DNA of 64,000 nucleotides from JAJXWB01 sp046349085. Its GTDB lineage: Bacteria; Pseudomonadota; Alphaproteobacteria; Rhizobiales; Beijerinckiaceae. The position numbers were made by a program, and so were the translations under genes. Below the pieces are notes generated by a model. It saw only the letters and a program-made list of their open reading frames with translations, searched no databases and had not been told where the DNA came from. The DNA is taken from positions 1 to 64,000 of the forward strand of contig JAXMDA010000010.1 in NCBI GenBank assembly GCA_046349085.1, in the 5' to 3' direction. Of the stretch, positions 1-8,938 are shown one piece after another (the first letter of the stretch is position 1; each line of letters begins with the position of its first letter).

Positions 1-52
1 CTGTTGCCGCGTTGCGACTGGATTTTTCGGCGCGGCCGACGTTAAAGGACCT

Positions 53-433
53 ATGCAACACAAGCGGTCCATGGCCGGTCTGGGCTTGACGCTCGCGCTC
101 GTTCTCGGCGGCGCGGCGACGGCCGAGCCGGTAAAATCCCGGCAAACGAAAGCGGCCGCCGCGGCCGCTGCGTCTGCGCCTCAATGCGCGCGCGCCAATT
201 ATCCCGGCGACCCCGTTTGCGCGTGGGAGGACGACGGCCAGAACCTGCCGACCCCCTCCGCGCGCGCCGTGCGCCGCGAAATTCCCGACGACGTCGTCAT
301 CAACGACTCCATGTCCGTCGGCAGCGCCGACCCGATCGCCATGGCCAAGCCGCCCGTGCAATCGCCGAACCCCTATCCGACCCGCAAGAAGGAGCCGGTC
401 GGCGGCGGCGCGGCGGTCAATTACAGGTTCTGA
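53..433 (+). CDS. Small secreted hypothetical protein
   Basis: A 126-residue protein of unknown function. The first 24 or so residues form a typical Sec signal peptide (Lys/Arg, then a Leu/Ala/Gly-rich core ending at ATAEA-like residues), followed by an Ala-rich linker. The mature part is Pro/Ala-rich and has two Cys (in PQCAR and PVCAW) that could form a disulfide. No family is recognised. A purine-rich AAAGGA lies 4 bases before the ATG. It converges on the small membrane-protein gene that ends 5 bases downstream. Real-gene status rests on the signal peptide, ribosome site and codon-like composition. Confidence 0.6.
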   Translation: MQHKRSMAGLGLTLALVLGGAATAEPVKSRQTKAAAAAAASAPQCARANYPGDPVCAWEDDGQNLPTPSARAVRREIPDDVVINDSMSVGSADPIAMAKPPVQSPNPYPTRKKEPVGGGAAVNYRF

Positions 434-438
434 CCGGA

Positions 439-678
439 TCAGCCGGAGATGGCGTCGCCCTGAAGCCCGCGTTCACGCCAGAACCGGGCCTGCAGGCGCG
501 GCGCGAGCGCCCAGGAAATTGGCGCCGACAGGACCGCCGTCCCGATGACGACCCAGGGCATCAGCGTCATGGCGGTGTTGGCCAGCGGCGTGGCGAGCAC
601 CAGAACGGCGCCGATGCCGAACAGCACGGCCTGAACCATCAGATAGACCATAGCGGCGATCTGGAAGCGAACCGACAT
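439..678 (-). CDS. Small membrane protein, paralogue of the next upstream gene
   Basis: A 79-residue protein with two predicted membrane segments (about residues 6-28 and 38-60) and a basic C-terminal tail. It is clearly related to the protein encoded at 758..994: both open with M-S-x-R-F-Q-I-A-A, share an MxLxPW-V centre and end the second helix with a W-x-(L/I)-A-P-R pattern. I chose the ATG at 678 because GGAGGG lies at ribosome-site distance and because it aligns with the paralogue's start; an in-frame longer form lacks such a site. Function unknown. Confidence 0.65.
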   Translation of the reverse strand: MSVRFQIAAMVYLMVQAVLFGIGAVLVLATPLANTAMTLMPWVVIGTAVLSAPISWALAPRLQARFWRERGLQGDAISG

Positions 679-757
679 GGACGTGCCCTCCAAGGTCGAT
701 GTGAAGCGCGAGCAGGACGGAAATGTCGCATTGCCGGCGTCCGGCAAGGCTTTCAGC

Positions 758-994
758 TCAACGCCGCCAGATGGCGGCCACCCGGCGCTGCCGCTTGAAC
801 TCGGCGCGCATCCGTGGCGCGATCGTCCAGGCGATCGGGCCGGAGACGAAGGCGCTCACAACCGTCATCCAGGGCAGTAGCCTCATCGTCCGGTCGAGCA
901 GGCCGCTCTGGAGGGCGACGAGAAGCAAGGCGCCGAAGGCGACCGACTGGACGATCAGAAAAACGATTGCGGCGATCTGGAAGCGGGTCGACAT
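758..994 (-). CDS. Small membrane protein, tandem paralogue
   Basis: A 78-residue protein with two predicted transmembrane helices and an Arg/Lys-rich C-terminus, paralogous to the product of 439..678 in sequence, length and topology. GGAGGG precedes the ATG. The pair looks like a tandem duplication, transcribed in the same direction with about 79 bases between them, probably as one unit. Function unknown; no catalytic or binding motif is visible. Confidence 0.65.
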   Translation of the reverse strand: MSTRFQIAAIVFLIVQSVAFGALLLVALQSGLLDRTMRLLPWMTVVSAFVSGPIAWTIAPRMRAEFKRQRRVAAIWRR

Positions 995-1054
995 GGCGCC
1001 CTCCGCGGGCTGGGTTATTGCGGTCCAACGTTCGAAAATGCGGGGGGTTCCGGC

Positions 1055-1083
1055 TTGCCGGCGCGGCTCAACGGGTTTATAGG
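1055..1083 (+). promoter_or_regulatory. Candidate housekeeping promoter upstream of rpsA
   Basis: TTGCCG and TATAGG are separated by exactly 17 bases and point toward rpsA. If used, transcription would start near 1090 and give a leader of about 185 bases. This is pattern matching only. Confidence 0.4.
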
Positions 1084-1097
1084 AGCGCCCGTGAGAA

Positions 1098-1124
1098 GCC
1101 CGTCCGGCCCGCCGGGCGGCTTTT
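1098..1124 (+). promoter_or_regulatory. GC-rich hairpin with T-tract in the rpsA leader
   Basis: About seven pairs can form between 1100-1106 and 1113-1119, followed by TTTT. It sits just after the candidate rpsA promoter, so it could be a leader attenuator or the end of a short transcript. A second small hairpin (AGCCC-GTCT-GGGCT, 1248-1261) directly precedes the rpsA ribosome site and could be an S1 autoregulatory element. Both roles are inference. Confidence 0.3.
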
Positions 1125-1276
1125 CGCTTGAGCCGCTTGGTTTCGCCGGCCCGCGCCGGCCCGTTTCAAAACGGTGGGGTCGAAGGCGATATGCCCGACC
1201 GCCCGTCGGCGAAAACGAGCAACCGCAACACAAACCCCGCCGGCGCCAGCCCGTCTGGGCTCCCTTAGGAGAAACA

Positions 1277-3013
1277 ATGTCCGCTACTCAGGAACGCGCC
1301 CCGTCGCGCGATGATTTCGCCGCTATGCTCGAGGAAAGCTACGGCGAGAACGAAGCTTTCGAAGGTTCGGTAATCAAGGGCAAGGTCGTCGCCATCGAGA
1401 AGGATGTCGCCGTCATCGACCTCGGCCTCAAGACTGAAGGCCGCGTGGCCCTCAAGGAATTCACCGGCCACGGCCGCGATCCGGCGCCGGTCGTCGGCGA
1501 CACCGTGGAAGTCTATCTCGAGCGCATCGAGAACGCGCTCGGCGAAGCCGTCATCTCGCGCGACAAGGCGCGCCGCGAAGAGAGCTGGGTCAAGCTCGAG
1601 AAGGCCTTCGAGGCCAACGAGAAGGTCGAAGGCGTCATCTTCAACCAGGTCAAGGGCGGCTTCACCGTCGATCTCGACGGCGCCGTGGCCTTCCTGCCGC
1701 GCTCGCAGGTCGACATCCGTCCGATCCGCGACGTCACGCCGCTGCTGGGCGTCGCCCAGCCCTTCCAGATCCTCAAGATGGACCGTCGCCGCGGCAATAT
1801 CGTCGTGTCGCGCCGCACCGTGCTTGAAGAGAGCCGCGCCGAGCAGCGCCACGAGATCGTCGCCAACCTCGAAGAGGGTCAGGTGATCGAGGGCGTCGTG
1901 AAGAACATCACGGACTACGGCGCGTTCGTGGATCTGGGCGGCATCGACGGCCTGCTGCATGTCACCGACATCGCCTGGCGCCGCGTCAACCACCCGACCG
2001 AGGTGCTGAACATCGGCCAGTCGGTGAAGGTGAAGGTCATCAAGATCAACCACGAGACGCACCGCATCTCGCTGGGCATGAAGCAGCTCCAGGAAGACCC
2101 CTGGCACGGCATCGAGGCGAAGTACCCGCTGCAGGCCCGCCTGCACGGCCGCGTCACCAACATCACCGACTACGGCGCCTTCGTGGAGCTGGAGCCGGGC
2201 ATCGAGGGCCTCGTCCACGTCTCGGAAATGTCCTGGACGAAGAAGAACGTCCACCCCGGCAAGATCGTCTCGACCAGCCAGGAAGTCGACGTTCAGGTGC
2301 TGGAAGTCGATCCGGTCAAGCGCCGCATCTCGCTCGGCCTCAAGCAGACCCTGCAGAACCCGTGGGAAGCCTTCGCCGAGCGCCATCCGGTCGGCTCGGA
2401 GGTCGAGGGCGAGGTCAAGAACAAGACCGAATTCGGTCTGTTCCTCGGTCTGGAAGGCGACGTGGACGGCATGGTCCATCTCTCCGACCTCGACTGGAAC
2501 CGCCCCGGCGAACAGGTCATCGACGAGTTCAAGAAGGGCGAGATGGTCAAGGCCAAGGTTCTCGACGTCGACGTCGAGAAGGAGCGCATTTCGCTGGGCA
2601 TCAAGCAGCTCGGCAGCGATCCGTTCCAGTCGGCCAAGGGCAGCGAGGAAGGCGGCGACCTGCGCAAGGGCGGCGTCGTGACCTGCGAGATCGTCGAGGT
2701 CAAGGACGGCGGCCTCGAGGTCAAGATCGTCGGCACGGACCTCAACGCGTTCATCAAGCGGTCGGAACTGGCCCGCGACCGCGCGGACCAGCGCCCCGAG
2801 CGCTTCGCCGTCGGCGAGAAGGTCGACGCGCGCGTCACCCTGTTCGACCGCAAGGCCCGCAAGGTCTCGGTGTCGATCAAGGCGCTCGAGGTGGCCGAGG
2901 AGAAGGAAGCCATCGCCCAGTACGGCTCGGCGGATTCCGGCGCCTCGCTCGGCGACATTCTCGGCGCGGCCCTGAAGGCCCGCGAGACCGGCAAGAAGAA
3001 GAGCGACGACTGA
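1277..3013 (+). CDS. rpsA: 30S ribosomal protein S1
   Basis: S1 binds mRNA and the 30S subunit and is needed for initiation on most messages. The 578-residue product carries six S1 (OB-fold) repeats spaced about 85 residues apart, seen as repeated G-x-V-x-(N/K)-I-T-D-Y-G-A-F-V-type signatures and ISLG(M/L)KQ ends. Length fits the proteobacterial family (about 557-570). The start is the ATG at 1277, preceded by AGGAG at 5 bases; the frame stays open upstream, but that part is not S1-like. It is a single gene, closed by a strong terminator at 3037..3068. The usual upstream neighbour cmk is absent. Confidence 0.97.
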   Translation: MSATQERAPSRDDFAAMLEESYGENEAFEGSVIKGKVVAIEKDVAVIDLGLKTEGRVALKEFTGHGRDPAPVVGDTVEVYLERIENALGEAVISRDKARREESWVKLEKAFEANEKVEGVIFNQVKGGFTVDLDGAVAFLPRSQVDIRPIRDVTPLLGVAQPFQILKMDRRRGNIVVSRRTVLEESRAEQRHEIVANLEEGQVIEGVVKNITDYGAFVDLGGIDGLLHVTDIAWRRVNHPTEVLNIGQSVKVKVIKINHETHRISLGMKQLQEDPWHGIEAKYPLQARLHGRVTNITDYGAFVELEPGIEGLVHVSEMSWTKKNVHPGKIVSTSQEVDVQVLEVDPVKRRISLGLKQTLQNPWEAFAERHPVGSEVEGEVKNKTEFGLFLGLEGDVDGMVHLSDLDWNRPGEQVIDEFKKGEMVKAKVLDVDVEKERISLGIKQLGSDPFQSAKGSEEGGDLRKGGVVTCEIVEVKDGGLEVKIVGTDLNAFIKRSELARDRADQRPERFAVGEKVDARVTLFDRKARKVSVSIKALEVAEEKEAIAQYGSADSGASLGDILGAALKARETGKKKSDD

Positions 3014-3036
3014 GCCTCTTCCTCTTCTGCATGAAC

Positions 3037-3068
3037 GGCCCGCGCGGAGCGATCCGCGCGGGCCTTTT
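3037..3068 (+). terminator. Rho-independent terminator of rpsA
   Basis: A perfect 12-bp stem (3037-3048 with 3053-3064), GCGA tetraloop, then TTTT. It lies 24 bases after the rpsA stop and separates rpsA from sppA. Confidence 0.9.
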
Positions 3069-3149
3069 CGTTCGACAGGCCAATTTTCCGCGCTTGTCCG
3101 TGCGGGCCGTCGCGGCTAGCCTTCGCGCTTCGCGAAAACCGAAAGACCC

Positions 3150-4106
3150 ATGTATCCGCCGCCTCCAGATTATCTCGTCGAACGCCGCCTGCTGACGCGC
3201 AAGCTCTCGTTCTGGCGCATCGCCGCGTTTGGCGCGCTGATTGTCGCCGTGCTCGTTGCCGGCTGGCGGCTTGCCGGCGACCGCTCGCACATCGGCGCGC
3301 ATATCGCGCGCGTGACGATCAAGGGCGTGATCGGCGACGACCGCGACCTGCTGAAGCTGGTCCGCGACGTCGCCGCCTCTTCGGCCGGCGCGGCCATCGT
3401 CTCGATCGACAGCCCCGGCGGCACGACGACGGGCGCCGAAGCCCTCTACGACGAGTTGCGCCAGCTCGCCGCCAAGAAGCCGACGGTCGCCGTGGTCGAG
3501 GGCATGGCGGCGTCCGGCGGCTATATCGCCGCGCTCGCCGCCGACGGCATCGTGGCGCGCGGCAATTCCATCGTCGGCTCGATCGGCGTGCTCATGCAGA
3601 TGCCGAACGCGTCGAAACTGATGGAGACGGTCGGCGTGAAGATGGAGGAGGTCAAATCCTCGCCGCTCAAGGCCGCGCCCAATCCGTTCGAGCCGGTCAC
3701 GCCGGAGGCGCGCGCCGCGATCGCCGCCATGATCGGCGATTCCTACGCCTGGTTCAAAAGCCTCGTTCGGGAGCGTCGCAAGCTGGACGATGCGGGTCTG
3801 GCGAGCGTGTCCGACGGGCGCGTGTTCACCGGCCGCCAGGGCGTCGAGCTCAGGCTGGTCGACCGCATTGGCGGCGAGCGCGAAGCCGTCGCCTGGCTCG
3901 AAGCGGAAAAAGGCGTCGCGAAGGGCCTGAAGGTCCGGGACTGGAAGAAGCCGCGCAAGATCGAGACCTTCGGGGTCCTCGGCGCGCTGGCGAACGGCGC
4001 CGGCCTCGACCGTCTGGCGGCTGTGTTCGACATGGCCGATCATGCAGCGCAAGCTCGGCTGCTTGACGGTCTTGTTGCTATTTGGCAGGGTTCGGCATTG
4101 AATTGA
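3150..4106 (+). CDS. sppA: Signal peptide peptidase SppA (S49 serine protease)
   Basis: A membrane-anchored peptidase that degrades cleaved signal peptides. The 318-residue protein is the short (single-domain) form, with one N-terminal membrane helix (about residues 22-42). The catalytic serine is Ser122 in MAASGGY and the general-base lysine is Lys174; their 52-residue spacing equals that of the Ser/Lys dyad in Bacillus SppA. An IDSPGG strand motif precedes them. It starts about 80 bases after the rpsA terminator and is followed by ihfB, the usual rpsA-sppA-ihfB-lapA-trpF order of Rhizobiales. Confidence 0.93.
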   Translation: MYPPPPDYLVERRLLTRKLSFWRIAAFGALIVAVLVAGWRLAGDRSHIGAHIARVTIKGVIGDDRDLLKLVRDVAASSAGAAIVSIDSPGGTTTGAEALYDELRQLAAKKPTVAVVEGMAASGGYIAALAADGIVARGNSIVGSIGVLMQMPNASKLMETVGVKMEEVKSSPLKAAPNPFEPVTPEARAAIAAMIGDSYAWFKSLVRERRKLDDAGLASVSDGRVFTGRQGVELRLVDRIGGEREAVAWLEAEKGVAKGLKVRDWKKPRKIETFGVLGALANGAGLDRLAAVFDMADHAAQARLLDGLVAIWQGSALN

Positions 4107-4166
4107 AAACTTTTTCGCAAACGTCGACCATGTGATTATGTCGGCGCTTTCGGTATGGGGACCGCG

Positions 4167-4454
4167 GTGATCAAGTCGGAACTCGTTCAGCGCATCGCCA
4201 AGCGCAATCCGCAGCTTTTCCAGCGCGACGTCGAGAATATCGTCAACGCGATCCTCGACGAAATCACCAATGCGCTCGCCCGCGGCGACCGCGTCGAATT
4301 GCGCGGCTTCGGCGCCTTTTCCGTCAAGCGCCGCGACGCGCGCGTCGGGCGCAATCCGCGCACCGGCGCGCCTGTCTCGGTCGAGGAAAAATCCGTGCCG
4401 TTCTTCAAGACCGGCAAGGAAATGCGCGAACGGCTGAACGACGGCGGCCCGTGA
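4167..4454 (+). CDS. ihfB: Integration host factor subunit beta
   Basis: A DNA-bending protein that acts as a heterodimer with IHF-alpha in replication, recombination and transcription. The product has the HU/IHF fold: an N-terminal helical part (KSELVQRIA), the ELRGFGAF strand and the beta-arm sequence GRNPRTG with the conserved intercalating Pro, ending FKTGKEMRERL. I chose the GTG at 4167 because the protein then begins MIKSELV, as in the family; an ATG at 4155 would add four residues. Length is 95 residues, typical for IhfB. Confidence 0.95.
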   Translation: MIKSELVQRIAKRNPQLFQRDVENIVNAILDEITNALARGDRVELRGFGAFSVKRRDARVGRNPRTGAPVSVEEKSVPFFKTGKEMRERLNDGGP

Positions 4455-4510
4455 CGGCGGCTTGTCCGACCGGCTTGCGCTGAACGCGCGCCCGCGCTCT
4501 AAAGGCATCC

Positions 4511-4873
4511 ATGCGCACGCTCTTCCGTCTCCTCGTCGTTCTGCCGCTGGCGGTTCTTATCGTCCTGTTCGCGGTCGCCAATCGCCATCTGGTGATGGTT
4601 TCCTTCGATCCCTTCCCGGGCAACGACATCCAGGGCCCGCAGCTCACTGCGCCGTTGTTCCTGCTGCTGTTCCTGGCCGGGGCAGTCGGCGTGCTCGCCG
4701 GCGGCATGACGGTCTGGTTCCGGCAGGGACGGTTCCGCAAGCAGGCGCGCGAGGCCAGGGCCGAAGCGGTGGAGGCGCGCGGCCAGGCCGACGACCTGCG
4801 CGACAAGGTTGATCGCATGGAGCGCGCGCAATTCGCGGCGCTGCCGCCCGCAGGGCGTCAGACGGCCGCCTGA
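4511..4873 (+). CDS. lapA: LapA-domain (DUF1049) inner-membrane protein
   Basis: A 120-residue protein with two membrane helices (about residues 4-24 and 48-70) joined by a short loop containing VSFDPFP, followed by a charged, Ala/Glu/Arg-rich C-terminal helix that is probably a coiled coil. This matches the lipopolysaccharide-assembly protein A domain family, whose E. coli member sits with LapB and affects LPS synthesis. The place directly after ihfB is conserved in alphaproteobacteria. No lapB is adjacent, so an LPS role here is by family only. Confidence 0.8.
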   Translation: MRTLFRLLVVLPLAVLIVLFAVANRHLVMVSFDPFPGNDIQGPQLTAPLFLLLFLAGAVGVLAGGMTVWFRQGRFRKQAREARAEAVEARGQADDLRDKVDRMERAQFAALPPAGRQTAA

Positions 4874-4920
4874 GGCCCGTGTCGCTTGACCCCGCGCCCA
4901 TTCAGGGCAATTGCCTCGCC

Positions 4921-5592
4921 ATGACGCGCAAGCCTCCGCTCGTGAAGATTTGCGGCCTCTCGACCGCCGCCAGCCTGGCCGCCGCGCTGGACGCCGGCGC
5001 CGACATGGTCGGCTTCGTCTTTTTCGGGCCGAGCCCGCGCAATATTTCGCTGTCGGAAGCGGAGGCGCTCGGCCGCCTCGTGAAAGGGCGCGCGAAAAAG
5101 GTCGCCCTGACGGTGGACGCCGACGATGCGCTGATCGACGCCATCTCGCGCGCCCTGTCGCCGGATATCCTGCAATTGCACGGGAAGGAGACGCCAGCGC
5201 GCGCCGCGGCGCTGTCGGCGCGCACCGGCAAACAGGTCATGAAGGCCATCGGCGTCTCGGACCGCGCCGATCTCGCCGCCGTTCAACCCTTCGCGGCGGT
5301 CTGCGACTGGTTGCTGCTCGACGCCAAGCCGCCGCGGGACGCGACCCGGCCCGGCGGCAATGGCCTGGCCTTCGACTGGTCGATCCTCGACGGCTTTTCG
5401 CCGGCAAAGCCCTGGCTGCTGTCCGGCGGGTTGACGCCGGCCAATGTCGCAGAGGCCCTGACCCGCACCGGCGCGCCGGGCGTCGACGTCTCCTCGGGCG
5501 TGGAAAGCGCGCCCGGCGTCAAGGACGAGGCGGCGATCCGGGCGTTCGTGAAGGCTGTGCGCGGCCTTTCGCCGACGGGCGCGAGAGGGTAA
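4921..5592 (+). CDS. trpF: Phosphoribosylanthranilate isomerase
   Basis: Catalyses the Amadori rearrangement of N-(5-phosphoribosyl)-anthranilate in tryptophan synthesis. The TIM-barrel signatures are present: VKICGL at the start with the catalytic Cys, GFVFF-x-SPR, LQLHG, the catalytic Asp region LLLDAK, the phosphate-binding LSGGL and GVDVSSGVE. The ATG at 4921 puts the KICGL motif near the N-terminus as in the family (223 residues); a GTG at 4879 is possible and would add 14 residues. It is the first gene of the trpFBA group, but a repeat separates it from trpB. Confidence 0.95.
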   Translation: MTRKPPLVKICGLSTAASLAAALDAGADMVGFVFFGPSPRNISLSEAEALGRLVKGRAKKVALTVDADDALIDAISRALSPDILQLHGKETPARAAALSARTGKQVMKAIGVSDRADLAAVQPFAAVCDWLLLDAKPPRDATRPGGNGLAFDWSILDGFSPAKPWLLSGGLTPANVAEALTRTGAPGVDVSSGVESAPGVKDEAAIRAFVKAVRGLSPTGARG

Positions 5593-5624
5593 GAGAAGCG
5601 GGATTTTTCAGGTGGCTGCGGCCT

Positions 5625-5667
5625 CCTCCCTGGCCCTTCCCCCCTCTGCGGGAGAGGGCCAGGGAGG
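5625..5667. repeat. Intergenic palindromic repeat
   Basis: A 13-bp perfect inverted repeat (5625-5637 with 5655-5667) around a C-rich/G-rich loop, in the trpF-trpB gap. A related element of the same CCCTCTCCCGC-type core lies at 23674..23700. Such elements are common in Rhizobiales intergenic DNA; it could also slow transcription between trpF and trpB. Confidence 0.65.
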
Positions 5668-5703
5668 GGGCCGCGCCGCAACGCCAACACTGGACGCAGC
5701 ACG

Positions 5704-6921
<1,218 letters not shown>

Positions 6922-6922
6922 G

Positions 6923-7762
6923 ATGACGACGAGAATCGACCGCCGCTTCGCAACCCTCGCCGCCGCCGACCGCGCCGCGCTCGTTACCTTTCTGATGGGC
7001 GGCGATCCAGACCCCGCGACCTCGCTCGAAATCATCAAGGCGCTGCCGAAAGCCGGCGCCGACGTGATCGAGATCGGGATGCCCTTCACCGATCCGATGG
7101 CCGATGGCCCCTCGATCCAGGCGGCGGGCCTGCGCGCGCTGCAGGCGGGCATGACGCTGAAGAAGACGCTCGCGCTCGTCGCGGACTTCCGCAAGAGCGA
7201 CGACGACACGCCGATCGTGCTGATGGGCTACTACAATCCGATCTACGTCATGGGCGTGGACAAGTTTCTCGCGGCCGCGAAGGAGGCCGGCGTCGACGGG
7301 CTCATCGTCGTCGACCTGCCGCCGGAGGAGGACGACGAGCTTTGCCTGCCCGCGCTGAAGGCCGGCCTCAACTTCATTCGCCTCGCCACGCCGACGACCG
7401 ACGACCGGCGCCTGCCGAGCGTGCTGAACAATACGTCGGGCTTCGTCTATTACGTCTCGCTCACCGGCATCACCGGCGCGGCCATCGCCGATTACGGCAA
7501 GGTCGGCGCGGCGGTGGCGCGCATCAAGGGCCACACGACATTGCCGGTCGCGGTCGGCTTCGGGGTGAAGACGGCGGACAACGCGCGCCAGATCGCCGCC
7601 CAGGCCGATGGCGTCGTCGTCGGCACGGCGCTGGTCGACGCCCTGAAAAAGTCGCTGGATTCGCATAACAGGGCGACCGCCGGCACGGTCGAGGCGGTGG
7701 CCTCGCTCGTGCGCGATCTGGCGGCGGGCGTGCGCGCGGGCCGCAAGGTCGCGGCGGAGTAA
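6923..7762 (+). CDS. trpA: Tryptophan synthase alpha chain
   Basis: Cleaves indole-3-glycerol phosphate to indole, which passes to TrpB. The 279-residue TIM-barrel has the catalytic Glu in DVIEIGMPFTDPMADGP and the catalytic Asp in GVDGLIVVDLPPEE; the later GFVYYVSLTGITG and AVGFGVKT strands bind phosphate. The ATG at 6923, one base after the trpB stop, gives a family-like N-terminus (MTTRIDRRF). Confidence 0.97.
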   Translation: MTTRIDRRFATLAAADRAALVTFLMGGDPDPATSLEIIKALPKAGADVIEIGMPFTDPMADGPSIQAAGLRALQAGMTLKKTLALVADFRKSDDDTPIVLMGYYNPIYVMGVDKFLAAAKEAGVDGLIVVDLPPEEDDELCLPALKAGLNFIRLATPTTDDRRLPSVLNNTSGFVYYVSLTGITGAAIADYGKVGAAVARIKGHTTLPVAVGFGVKTADNARQIAAQADGVVVGTALVDALKKSLDSHNRATAGTVEAVASLVRDLAAGVRAGRKVAAE

Positions 7763-7767
7763 CAATC

Positions 7768-7861
7768 CCTCATCCTGAGGAGCGATCCGAAGGATCGCGT
7801 CTCGAAGGATGGGGCGGCCCACGCTTCGAGACGCCGCCTTCGGCGGCTCCTCAGCATGAGG
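7768..7861. repeat. Composite palindromic intergenic repeat, copy 1
   Basis: Outer arms CTCATCCTGAGGAGC (7770-7784) and GCTCCTCAGCATGAG (7846-7860) are inverted; inside are inverted GTCTCGAAGGATG-like arms. The same arms occur at 8774..8932 and 52143..52305. It fills most of the trpA-accD gap. Confidence 0.85.
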
Positions 7862-7881
7862 CGCATGTGAGGGAAAGATCC

Positions 7882-8754
7882 ATGAACTGGATATCCAACG
7901 TCGTCCCGCCGAAAATCCGGTCGATGCTCAAGCGCGACACGCAGGAGAATCTCTGGACCAAATGCCCGGAGAGCGGCGAACTCGTCTTCAACAAGGATCT
8001 CGAGGCCAATCTCTGGGTCGTGCCGGGCTCGGGCTATCACATGCGGATGCCGGCCGAGGCGCGGCTCAAGGCCCTGTTCGACGACGGCGCCTATGCCGCT
8101 CTGCCAACGCCCGAGGCGCCGCTCGACCCGCTGAAGTTCCGCGACGTGAAGCGCTACACCGATCGCCTGAAGGAAAACCGCGCCAAGACCGGCCAGCCGG
8201 ACGCGGTGCGTCTCGCCGCCGGCAAGCTCGAAGGCCAGGACGTTGTCGTCGCGCTGCAGGATTTCGAATTTCTCGGAGGCTCGCTCGGCATGGCGGCGGG
8301 CGAGGCGATCATCGCCGGCATGACGGCGGCGGTCGATCGCAAGACGCCGTTCATCATCTTCACGGCGTCCGGCGGCGCGCGCATGCAGGAAGGCATGTTC
8401 TCGCTGATGCAGATGCCGCGCACCACTGTCGCCGTGCAGCGTCTGCGCGCGGCGAAGCTGCCCTACATCGTCGTGCTGACCAATCCGACGACGGGCGGCG
8501 TGACCGCCTCCTACGCCATGCTCGGCGACATCCACATCGCCGAGCCCGGCGCCGTCATCGGCTTCGCCGGCGCGCGCGTGATCGAGCAGACCATCCGCGA
8601 GAAACTGCCCGAGGGTTTCCAGCGCGCCGAATATCTGCGCGACCACGGCATGGTCGACATGGTCGTGCCGCGCGCCGAGATGCGCGCGACGCTGGCGCGG
8701 CTGTGCGCCCTGATGACGAAGCGGCCCGCGCGGCTTGCGCCGGATGCGGCTTAA
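7882..8754 (+). CDS. accD: Acetyl-CoA carboxylase carboxyltransferase subunit beta
   Basis: With AccA it transfers the carboxyl group from carboxybiotin to acetyl-CoA, making malonyl-CoA for fatty acids. The crotonase-like core is intact: GGSLGMAAGE, SGGARMQEG and TTGGVTASYA. In the N-terminal zinc-ribbon region only the first of the four Cys ligands remains (LWTKCPES, then VVPGSG), so zinc is probably not bound; from memory this is usual in Rhizobiales. The ATG at 7882 is preceded by GAGGGA; 290 residues. Gene order trpA-accD-folC is a classic alphaproteobacterial arrangement. Confidence 0.95.
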   Translation: MNWISNVVPPKIRSMLKRDTQENLWTKCPESGELVFNKDLEANLWVVPGSGYHMRMPAEARLKALFDDGAYAALPTPEAPLDPLKFRDVKRYTDRLKENRAKTGQPDAVRLAAGKLEGQDVVVALQDFEFLGGSLGMAAGEAIIAGMTAAVDRKTPFIIFTASGGARMQEGMFSLMQMPRTTVAVQRLRAAKLPYIVVLTNPTTGGVTASYAMLGDIHIAEPGAVIGFAGARVIEQTIREKLPEGFQRAEYLRDHGMVDMVVPRAEMRATLARLCALMTKRPARLAPDAA

Positions 8755-8773
8755 TCCGTGTCAACGATGAAGC

Positions 8774-8932
8774 CTTCATGCTGAGGGGGCGCGAAGCGCC
8801 GTCTCGAAGCACGAAGGCGTCGCCAGCGGCCATCCTTCGAGACGCGCCACCCAAATCGGGCTTGCCCGATTTGGGCGTTTCAGGCCGATCTCGGGCAAGC
8901 CCGGGATCGATGGCGCTCCTCAGGATGAGGTT
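8774..8932. repeat. Composite palindromic intergenic repeat, copy 2
   Basis: Same outer and inner arms as at 7768..7861, with two extra palindromes nested inside: a perfect 12-bp stem with a 2-base loop (8850-8861 with 8864-8875, core CGGGCTTGCCCG) and a second GCCCG-type palindrome near 8888-8909. It fills the accD-folC gap. Confidence 0.85.
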
Positions 8933-8938
8933 TCGTGC

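Noticed and set aside
1265..2479. Long open reading frame of about 400 codons antisense to rpsA
   Set aside because: It mirrors the S1 repeats in the reverse frame, has no family features and no ribosome site; high GC makes such shadow frames common.
8774..8932. CRISPR-like array from repeated palindromes
   Set aside because: Arms are inverted, not direct, repeats and there are no regularly spaced unique spacers or cas genes.
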